64,000 nucleotides of DNA from Pythium myriotylum. Taxonomy: Eukaryota > Oomycota > Peronosporomycetes > Pythiales > Pythiaceae. Positions 53,911 through 61,985 of this stretch are shown here, piece by piece. Under the pieces are notes generated by a model. That model was not told the DNA's origin, searched no databases, and saw only the letters and a list, made by a program, of their open reading frames with translations. Location: NCBI GenBank assembly GCA_023091665.1, contig JALJCQ010000003.1, positions 1,798,001-1,862,000 on the forward strand. The letters are read 5' to 3'. Every line of letters begins with the position of its first letter. The first letter of the stretch is position 1. A program made the translations under genes and the position numbers.

Positions 53911-55032
53911 TGTGGGACCGGGAACTGTCAAGAACCACTGTGGTTCTTTAGGATAGGCCTAAAATTGTGTACTACACACTAGCTGGGTATTTATACCCAG
54001 TTTCCGGTTGTGCCACACTAATAGTACCGGGAAACGCGGTACCTGACTCTACTGGCGAATATTACCAGCCAGTTAAAGATTTCAGGGAAGTGTCTGGTAT
54101 ATTACCGGTTCTAGCGGAAAATTACCGTTAGTTTCGTGTGTGCCATTAGCCGTCCGTACTGGTCCGCGAACCCATTGGAATCTGATTCGCACCAGCCGGT
54201 ACCTCCTCGATTGTATCTCCCGGTTATAAGAGGGACGGCACAACCGGCCCACCCTCCGTAATAGACTTCCCCTTTTGCCTTGTCAGCTCCAAGTCTTCGG
54301 GCCTACAACAGCAGTTGTATCGGCGGCCACCTCGACATCCCGGTTCTATAAGGTACTGGCTGCGTGTTGGAGTGCTCTGGCGGTGTGTACTGCGTGTGTG
54401 TGCGTTGCCTTGTGAGTCGTGGAGCCGGTCAAGTGACTGGGTGAAGCGGTTTCCTGGTTCGATAACCTAAGGGAAGTGGCTCAGGCCACGGACTGAGGGT
54501 TTTTATAGTGTGGTGGCGAGCTGTATTAACTGGGAAACCCGGTAATACATTCTATTGTATTTGTCTTTCTTGCGTTTGCTCCGGTCTGGGACCGGTTGCT
54601 TGGACGGGTTGATCGCTCCGTGCCGTCACAGTCCCCCCTTTTCCCTTGCATTTCCGTAGTATCTGAAGGTTCTGGCAACCGGTTTGCCAACCAAATCAGA
54701 CAGCATCGGGAAGCGGGCCATTTCCTCTGTTAACCAGCTTCTGAAGAACCGTCAAAGGGTACACAACGTGAGGTGCTAGCCGGGTGAGCATTCTATCTCG
54801 CTTGCGCTAGTCATCTTTGGATATCTGCGTGGAGAAAGCTTTGCCCACCTTCTGCGATCGCTTTTTGCCTGCTATTGAAACCGGGTTAGTCTGTCGCGAC
54901 TGAACTGGAATCGCAGCAGCAGCAGAGCGTGAGCAGCTAAGTTTGGCAAGTGTTTCCCGGCTCCTAGCGCTACCCCTTCGCTAGTTGGAGCCGGGTGGAT
55001 TGTCGAAAAAAACGTACGACCGCTACATCACA
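53911..55032 (+). mobile_element. Putative LTR related to the 58-kb Gypsy family
   Basis: Starts TGTGGGACCG and ends CTACATCACA. Near its end it has TACACAACGTGAGG (about 54760), the same word found near the 3' end of the certain LTRs. It holds short hairpins (AAGAACCAC-T-GTGGTTCTT at 53930-53948; CTGGGTAT-TT-ATACCCAG at 53983-54000). No target duplication fits, and no internal region follows. The limits are estimates. Confidence 0.45.
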
Positions 55033-55135
55033 CAAATTCCTGTCCTACTGGTCGAATCCGACTTCCTGATATAAACTGTGAGCTGTTTCACTGACTAGAA
55101 AGGAATTCGATACAACTGGGAACGGTCTTGTCGAA

Positions 55136-55152
55136 GGGGGGGGGGGGGGGGG
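55136..55152. repeat. Poly-G tract (17 G)
   Basis: One of seven long G or C runs in the right half of the window. Confidence 0.95.
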
Positions 55153-55554
55153 ATTTTCTGTACTGACTTCCCGGATGGAAGGCTGAGAATTGTTCTCACC
55201 CTCTTCCCCGGGTTATTGGGTTTTTCCTACCTCAATGGCAGGCCTCTATTCAGGCCTGCCACTCTGCACCTACTGTTTTTATTTATTGTCCTCTGCTGCT
55301 CGCGGGTCCTCTAATCAGGCCCACGATCCTACTACCTACTGTTTTTATTCATCCTGTTTCGATACTAAAACTGGTCAAATCCTCTGAACTTGGAGACTTT
55401 CCACGTCCTTGACCACAGCAACTTGGAGATTTTCCACGCGACTTCACCACAGCCGCCCCGTGTGAAGCTTCAGCGTAGCGGGATAAGCGAACAGCCGACA
55501 TTCTCATCCTGATCGTATAGTCGCCCTTGTCTCCAACATCATGGGCACCACCAA

Positions 55555-56803
55555 CTACATGCCCACCACACTAAGCAATCCTCCGACATCCGTGAGCAAC
55601 CAGGCCGCTTCGTCTTGCGTCCACGTTGGCTCGAAATACGGCACCTTCATACGCTCGGCTTTCGTGATCAACCTCTCCCAGGTTTCGTCATGTGAGAATG
55701 CATCTCTTGAAGCAATCACAAACAGGTAGTCTCGTGAGCGACTGAGCGATACTAACGATCGGGCGGGATAATCTTGCAGGAAGCCGAGTACACCGTCTCT
55801 AACCATGAACACTAGCGTTACGTTCGCTTCTCGTCCTTGACTCGAATCAGTTGTCGCGACAAGTACATCAAGGGATTGGGAGAGCAACTTCTTCAGTGGC
55901 TTAATAGCCCTCTTCATCAAACCTACTTGGCTGGCGTATGGACTAATCACGAGCACCGACTTGTGCAACTACCGTAGCTTGAGTGCTCTCATTTTCTTCA
56001 AGAGCAATGTCACCACCGCCACAGCCTCTATGTCGTTCTGCAATCCCATCCCTCGTGTCTTATTGGAACGCCGATTCACTGGGTTTATCCAACACACTCG
56101 TTCTTTGTCTATCGTTGTCGGGATCACTCTGATGCACCAGTTGATCTATTTCCTCGATTGGCAATCACAGGCGGCACAGCAACATCACACAGGTAATCTT
56201 CGGGACAGTATACCGTTGACCAACTGGGAGGTTCTTTTTCTGGGCAAGAACTGGCAATTTCTTCTGAACTCGCGGCAGATCAATACACCCAGCTTTGTTG
56301 AGTCTACGTAGTAACGCATGTTCAGAATTCGTCGAATGTGGTACAGCCGTAGTCCAGGTCTCGTCTTCAGTAATGGGTGCCCGGCCTTCGTTGCCATATA
56401 CTGAGACCGCACTGGCCTCCATCGCTAGGCTGTTTAACTTCTCGCGAATCACCTTCCGTGTACGGTCCCTTCCTTCTGCATGAAACCTTGCTGCATGCGC
56501 CTTCACGATATCGTTGACTGCGGCATTCCTTGCTGTCATAGTCTTCAGCAATTCTACTTCAGCATCTGACCACTCTTATGTTGTACTCGCACCTTTGATC
56601 CGTCTCAGCGCAAGTCGACAAGCCTCTTCATCACGCCTCGTGAAATAACTATTCCGACCTGCCCACTTCATATACCGATCGTGTGTCGTTGAAAATGGCT
56701 GTCCCGCATCCTTAACTTCTTTGGCAATACGTGCTAACACACTCTTCTCTGCAGCTGACCATGGCGGTTGTTTTTCTGCCTTGGATCGTTCAGCTATCCT
56801 CAT
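55555..56803 (-). pseudogene. SF1 (UPF1-type) helicase C-terminal fragment and flanking broken frames
   Basis: The minus-strand frame 55968-55555 reads KSVLVISPYASQVGLMKRAI, ATTDSSQGREANVTLVFMVR and YPARSLVSLSRSRDYLFVIA. These are motifs of the second RecA-like lobe of UPF1/DNA2-type helicases (the QGRE motif and the SRSR/TRAR motif). The ATP-binding motifs of the first lobe are absent. Upstream in the transcription direction, 56551-56165 (helical) and 56803-56576 (PPWSAAEKSVLARIAKEVKD, SANT-like) may be parts of the same former gene, but I cannot join them. Probably a captured or truncated gene. Confidence 0.6.
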
Positions 56804-57041
56804 TGGTGATTTCGCGTCATCCTCATCACTCTCATCATCATCTGCGGCCGGTCATCGACGCTTTGGTTCTCGAGGCTCGCTTCACACACAACCACTACAG
56901 TAGGGGCCTTCTTGCCCTGAGCTCAATTCCTCCGAGCGGCGCTTGTGCATGGCGCTAGTTCTCCTTCCTTTCTCAGCTCTTCTTCTTCTTCTTCTTCATT
57001 CTTTCTTTCTGGTGCAACCGACATGGGTCCGCACGTTACCG

Positions 57042-57214
57042 CTACAGCCAACATGGGCCCGTAGGGCCTTTTGAAATCGCTCATCCGACGTCGTGACAAT
57101 TTTTCGGGCCACGATCATCGCGTACCACGTGGAGTCAATCGCTGCCGGGATATATCTTCACAGCCTCCAGCTCTTCAACATCAATGGTCGCCTACAGCCA
57201 ACATGGGCCCGTAG
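57042..57214. repeat. Two 23-bp direct repeats
   Basis: A 23-bp word beginning CTACAGCCAACATGGGCCCG occurs at 57042-57064 and 57192-57214, with a worn third version (CAACCGACATGGGTCCG) at about 57015. No coding in the region. Confidence 0.85.
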
Positions 57215-57634
57215 AAACTGAGCTTGATCGATGCCGCCACCGTTTCTTACTTTAGCAGCGGCCATCGTGATCCGCGCTGCGTCGGCCCTGGCGAGATCTC
57301 TTACTTCGCCGTGACCTCATTCAGTCGCGTTCTGATTTCTTTCTCTTCTTTTCTGTCGTGCGTCTGTCATGGTTCTTCTATCCCACCAACACGCCATATC
57401 TCTTTGAACATTCCAATTCCGTAATCAGTCACATCATCCATCAGTCGCTGACGCCGCTCACCCGTACAGTCCCAGTTGGACTTCTACGTTGACGCTGCTT
57501 CGCCGTCAACGACGCCTTCCTTTCGCATTTGTTCCTGCTCTTTTCTTCACTCATCATATCACAGCTCTGCGGCTCTCTCATCATTCATGGTCGTCACGAC
57601 CTCGGTCCTCGTTCTTTCGAGCTCGCTGCAGGTC

Positions 57635-58018
57635 TTTGAATCACACCCACTGTCGTCCGTTTATGCACCAGTCGCCTTCATACAGAAGAATCCGAGCCAA
57701 AATTCGCGTGACGATCACACACTCGTACGCTCACCCGGGCTTCGTCGTAGAAGGGAGCTGCTCCACACTCAACGCACGCGAACCATCGTACTCAAACAGT
57801 GAAGCTGCGAGTCGTGCTGATCTGCGCGTCGCCCATTACTTTCCAGCACCGCGCTCGATTCTTGTCCTCTGGTGAGCAGACCTTCTCGTGTTGAGTTCTC
57901 ACCACAGATTGTTGAATCACTTCCACCGTCGCCCTTTTATGCACGTGCTCCTTTTAAACAGGGAAATCCGAGCCAAAAAATGGCGTGACACTCACACGCT
58001 CGCACACTCTCTCGGACT
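57635..58018. repeat. Diverged tandem duplication ending beside the Gypsy insertion
   Basis: About 110-120 bp at 57635-57755 recurs at 57911-58018 (shared TTGAATCAC, AATCCGAGCCAAAA, GCGTGAC, CACTCGTACGCTC/CACACGCTCGCAC). The second copy stops 16 nt before the LTR starts. Confidence 0.65.
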
Positions 58019-58034
58019 TGTGTGATGAAGTCAC

Positions 58035-59102
58035 TGGTCAAAATCCCTCCGGGGATGTCGGTTAAGACCGCCTCCATCGGGACCGCGGTTCAGCCCGGGC
58101 CCAAGTTCGGAATTATGGTTGAGAGTGATGGTCCTTCCCAGGTTCCCAGGACCCCCGGGGGGGGGGGGGGGGGGGGGGGGCGAACACCCCGGGGCGAAGG
58201 TACTCGGCCGCGACCTTTCAGGAGTCGCGGGGTTGGATTCAGACCCGCTTGCATGTTTGCATATTTGGCCCGTAGAGGTAGTTTATTAGACAGTTGAATC
58301 AGAGCGACTGATCCGAGGGGTTGCCCCCTAGGATCTATTATGGATTACAGGGAGCCGATCCCGGGAGGGTCGCGCTCAAAGGTCGCCCAAGGGGGATCCC
58401 TTGGAGAAAGCGACCGCCGCTAGTATCTAGAAAGAATATCTAATAAGACTCTCCATTTTGCCTCGATCTACACAAGCGCCTTTCCTGCCAGTGTCGGCCC
58501 ATCCAACCATACCATCGCAGTGACCCGGGGTACTGGGTAGCGATCGGCGACTTACCAAGGTAACCGATTAGCTTAGCTGCGTGTGGTGTATTTGTGTGTG
58601 TCGGGTTCCTGGGGGCGAGACACTTAGACCGAGTGTCAAAGTGTTGTAGCACCCTTTCCCCTGAACTATTTACCTGGGATATTGGCTCACGCCAGATCCT
58701 TGGTATTCCATATTTGCATATTCCCGGTATTGCGATTAGAGGACTTTTCCCTGGTTGGAACTGCTCCTAGAAAGCGTACCAAAAGACTGTCACTAGTGCT
58801 TTACCGTTATCGGTCGGTTCGCCTAGAGACACCCCCGGGAAGTTTCTGCCCCGGGGTACAGCCTGAAACCCTTTGTCTCAGTACATTGGGGAATAAGGTA
58901 TCTGATTGCCTGAGTGTGTACTATTATTAGTTACTACTCACTACGCCTATGTGATTTCTTCGCACGAACCCTTGCTCGGCGCATCCGATACGTAACTTCG
59001 AAGAGCTGCTTAAGGATACACAACGTGAGGGAGGGTGGTGTATTAATTCTATTAATTCACTATCACCCTAGGCTCCGCAAACTGGCCACCCACTTCATCA
59101 CA
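58035..59102 (+). mobile_element. 5' LTR of the Gypsy element
   Basis: 1068 bp, from TGGTCAAAAT to CTTCATCACA, matched end to end with the solo LTR at 38865-39934. A run of 24 G lies at 58157-58180. The six bases before it are AGTCAC; the same six should follow the 3' LTR outside the window. Confidence 0.9.
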
Positions 59103-59104
59103 AC

Positions 59105-59122
59105 TGGTGCGTATGCCAGGAG
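59105..59122 (+). promoter_or_regulatory. Candidate tRNA primer-binding site
   Basis: TGGTGCGTATGCCAGGAG begins two bases after the LTR, as a minus-strand primer site should, with TGG pairing to the CCA end of a tRNA. Which tRNA is unknown. The gag ATG (59113) lies inside it. Confidence 0.5.
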
Positions 59123-60123
59123 CTACCTCGGGTGCCAGTAAGCGTGCGAAGAAGAAGATGAACCGTGCCGACGCCCTCAACGCTTCTGCCCCAGCTCAGC
59201 CTCAAGGCCTCGCTACTCCAGCTGTTCCGACCGATGCCGTCCGCGCCGCCGCCCAGGCTCCGATTCCACTCGATCCCGCGGGCGCGCACCTTCTGGCTCG
59301 GCAAGCTGAGAGCAAGGCTGAAGACCCGGACCCGGTTGCCCAGGGGTTGCTTGAACTGATCGAGGAAGAGAAGCCGGGAGATGTCACGCTGGACATCATG
59401 GAGAGAGCTGCGCAAGACATCGCGCCCCGAAGAAGATCGACTGCGCTTGTCAGCCAGCTGCAGGAAGCCCAGGCGTTCCGCGGTGCCGAAGACCCAGACG
59501 CCCCGGAGCAACAAGTTGTCCGACGACTCGTCGACCGGGAAAACAAGTTGCTCCTGGACTACTCGAAGCTCACTGCAGCTGCGGTCAGGAAGTGGTCCCT
59601 GGGATCGAACATGCAGCTCTTCCCCGGCAGTACTGGTGCGACCGAGTACCTTGCGCACGAAGAAGCCAGCGACTACATCTTGGCGACGCAGCGTACTCTG
59701 CGCAAGCTCAGCGTGCAGACCTCATGGCTCACGTATCTCCGAGCGAATCGCGTCTTCGTCCCCAAGTCGACGTACGACACTCGACTCTTCAGCAGTCTGC
59801 TGAACACGAGCCGTCGAGTTGCCATAGTCTCCTTGGTCCAGGAAGCTCTTGCCTCGGCAGGATACACCTTCACCAACCTGGTGCCAACGTGGGACGACTA
59901 TTCGACGACTCGAGCCCTAGGGCACGACTTCGTTCTCAACGAAGCTCGCCAGATCATGAGCTGCCTTGAGGACGAGGTTACAGCCTGGGCACGATGTGTC
60001 GAGCAGGTGGAGCTGAAGCGACGGGCCCAGGGACAGCTGGGCGGTGAATCGGGCGGAGTCGTCCTCAGCGACATTCCCGAGAAGTCGAAGGCGTTCCCTC
60101 GCTCACGAGCTCAGGGTTCCTGA
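59113..60123 (+). CDS. Gypsy gag, first frame
   Basis: An open frame from the first ATG at 59113 to the stop at 60123, about 336 residues. The N-terminus is basic (SKRAKKKMNRADAL) then Ala/Pro-rich. The middle is helical (VSQLQEAQAFRG, LVDRENKLLLDYSKLTAAAV, LRKLSVQTSWLTYLRANRVF). No zinc knuckle. It is probably the matrix/capsid-side part of gag. Near its end the next frame (-1) is also open, and the text GFLTPTRQIVRGL continues there, so it is likely one gag split by a frame change at about 60.1 kb rather than two proteins. No signal peptide. The ATG falls within the presumed primer site, leaving practically no leader. Confidence 0.7.
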   Translation: MPGATSGASKRAKKKMNRADALNASAPAQPQGLATPAVPTDAVRAAAQAPIPLDPAGAHLLARQAESKAEDPDPVAQGLLELIEEEKPGDVTLDIMERAAQDIAPRRRSTALVSQLQEAQAFRGAEDPDAPEQQVVRRLVDRENKLLLDYSKLTAAAVRKWSLGSNMQLFPGSTGATEYLAHEEASDYILATQRTLRKLSVQTSWLTYLRANRVFVPKSTYDTRLFSSLLNTSRRVAIVSLVQEALASAGYTFTNLVPTWDDYSTTRALGHDFVLNEARQIMSCLEDEVTAWARCVEQVELKRRAQGQLGGESGGVVLSDIPEKSKAFPRSRAQGS

Positions 60124-61985
60124 CGCCAACGCGACAGATCGTCCGGGGACTGAACTTCGATGATGTTTCCGCCGACTCGGACGAAGACATGCCGACAGTC
60201 CAGTCGAAGCTTCCTGTCCAGGGGGCGAGCCGTCCCTTGAAGTCGGTCGTTCAAGCGCATGGTCTCCCCAGGGAACCGAAGGCCAGCGTCACCTACGCCG
60301 CGACTGCGTCAGACCCACCTAGGGGTCGACGCTCGAGCACACCCGCGACTCTAGAAGCGCCACGCCGAGCACGTCGCGACGCGAACACGTCGTCAGACAG
60401 CGACTGCGAGAGTTCCTCCGGGAATTCGAGCTTTTCGGATAACAGCTACCGACGAGGCTCGCGAGGCTCGACTAAGAAGCGCCGATCGAAGAAGTCTCGG
60501 GGCTCTAGGCGAGCGCGTGAACGCGACGATGATGTCGGCTCTGAGGTGCGAGGCGTCTACGTGATTCCGGCAGACGCGATCAAGGTCTTCAACCCGGAGA
60601 ACAAGTGGAGCCTTGAGGAGCGACGCGCTTGGTGGGAGCTCTATCTCTACCTCGCGTGTGAGGGTTGCTGGTCAGACCGAAAGTGCGCCCAGAATCTGAA
60701 GCGTCTTCTGGTGCGGCCTCACCGCAGTTGGTTCGAGCAGCTCAAGACACCAGTTCGCGAGAACTGGCGTGAGCTCAAGGCCGCCTTCGAGCAGGAGTTC
60801 TGCAAGTCGAAGACGAACGCAAGTGCGCTCTACTACGACATGAAGCAAGGCCGCAACCACACTGCTCGGGAGTTCTTATGGGAAATGAACAGAGCCGCTC
60901 GACGCGCCAGGATTCCGCACTCGAAGGGAGAAGACCTGATGGAACATCTGGAAAGATTCATCCTGGGATTACGCAATCCGACTCGCTACCAGATGCTTCT
61001 GACCGCTGGAAAGTTTGAAACGATAGAAGATTTCGAGCAGCTGTTGGAGCGAGATGAGCGTTTCCCGGGGAAGAGACAGGGCAGAGATCGTGATACGTCC
61101 AGTGCACGTGAACGTGACAAGAGTTATCCTCGTGACCGCGACCGACGTGGGTACGATTCGGATCCGGATCGTGATCGAGACCGAAGTGCAAGTCGTGAAA
61201 GAGATCGTGCTCGAAGCTATGATCGTCGCGATCGCAGTGAGAGTCGAGAACGGGACAGCTACCAAGACCGAGATCGCGCCCAGGGTCGCGACCGCCAACG
61301 TGAACCGGAACGCGGGGACGATGGCAGCCGTGGTCGTGAACGCCGACGTGAACCGGAACGTGGGGATGATGGCGCGCGAGGGCGTAGGGGACCGACTGAT
61401 CCTTGTGCCTATCGGATCGAGGAAGGCATGACACCGAGGTCGGCGCCACAAGTGCGGTTTGCAGAGTCCGATTACCAGGGATACGCGTACGATCACGATG
61501 ACGAGTATGAAGATCTGTACCAAGCGGTCGCAGCTCCTCCGACCCAGGAACGCCAGCCTCCAGACGCTTCACGCCCAGGATTCTCGAACAGAGGTTATCC
61601 GCCAAGGAACCAGTTCCAAGGTGGTAATTCCCAATACTCCGGAGGATTCCAGCGCCAGCAGTTCGGGGGAGGATATCAGCAGCAACAGCAGAACTTTCGT
61701 CGTCCCGGGTTCGGGAATGGATACCCAGGCAGTCCGCGTGGGAGCGTGAGATGTCCAGATTGCGGCAACTACGGACATTCCCCAGGGAACTGTAGCCCCT
61801 GCCCAGCCTGCGGCAAGATCCACTTCCGCGGTCAGTGCGACTGGAGCGGTTCGTTCCTCGAGCTTAAGCGTATGATCGAAGCTGTTCAAGCCAAGGTGAA
61901 GGATTTCCCTCAGAGTCCAGGTGGGAACATGTCAGTGGACGTCCAAGGCAACGGTAAGTCCAAGGATATCCAGTCGTCAAACTAG
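60099..61985 (+). CDS. Gypsy gag, second frame with retrotransposon-gag domain and zinc knuckle
   Basis: Open in the -1 frame relative to the first gag frame; the first ATG is at 60189 (598 residues from there). In order: an acidic/Ser-rich linker (DSDCESSSGNSSFSDN); a basic run; the gag domain (WSLEERRAWWELYLYLACEG, WFEQLKTPVRENWRELKAAF, EFCKSKTNASALYYDMKQGR, HLERFILGLRNPTRYQMLLT). A roughly 110-residue stretch of Arg-Asp/Arg-Glu repeats follows (RDRDRRGYDSDPDRDRDRSA), then a Gln/Gly-rich piece and the zinc knuckle CPDCGNYGHSPGNC with a second Cys cluster (CPACGKIHFRGQC). It ends at a TAG inside the open pol frame. The RD/RE stretch resembles SR-protein tails and may bind RNA. Confidence 0.8.
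   Translation, partial: SLTSSGFLTPTRQIVRGLNFDDVSADSDEDMPTVQSKLPVQGASRPLKSVVQAHGLPREPKASVTYAATASDPPRGRRSSTPATLEAPRRARRDANTSSDSDCESSSGNSSFSDNSYRRGSRGSTKKRRSKKSRGSRRARERDDDVGSEVRGVYVIPADAIKVFNPENKWSLEERRAWWELYLYLACEGCWSDRKCAQNLKRLLVRPHRSWFEQLKTPVRENWRELKAAFEQEFCKSKTNASALYYDMKQGRNHTAREFLWEMNRAARRARIPHSKGEDLMEHLERFILGLRNPTRYQMLLTAGKFETIEDFEQLLERDERFPGKRQGRDRDTSSARERDKSYPRDRDRRGYDSDPDRDRDRSASRERDRARSYDRRDRSESRERDSYQDRDRAQGRDRQREPERGDDGSRGRERRREPERGDDGARGRRGPTDPCAYRIEEGMTPRSAPQVRFAESDYQGYAYDHDDEYEDLYQAVAAPPTQERQPPDASRPGFSNRGYPPRNQFQGGNSQYSGGFQRQQFGGGYQQQQQNFRRPGFGNGYPGSPRGSVRCPDCGNYGHSPGNCSPCPACGKIHFRGQCDWSGSFLELKRMIEAVQAKVKDFPQSPGGNMSVDVQGNGKSKDIQSSN

Noticed and set aside
60672..61605. Long minus-strand frames opposite the Gypsy gag
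   Set aside because: Arg-Asp codon repeats on the plus strand give open His/Val/Thr-rich mirrors on the minus strand. No start context or domain.
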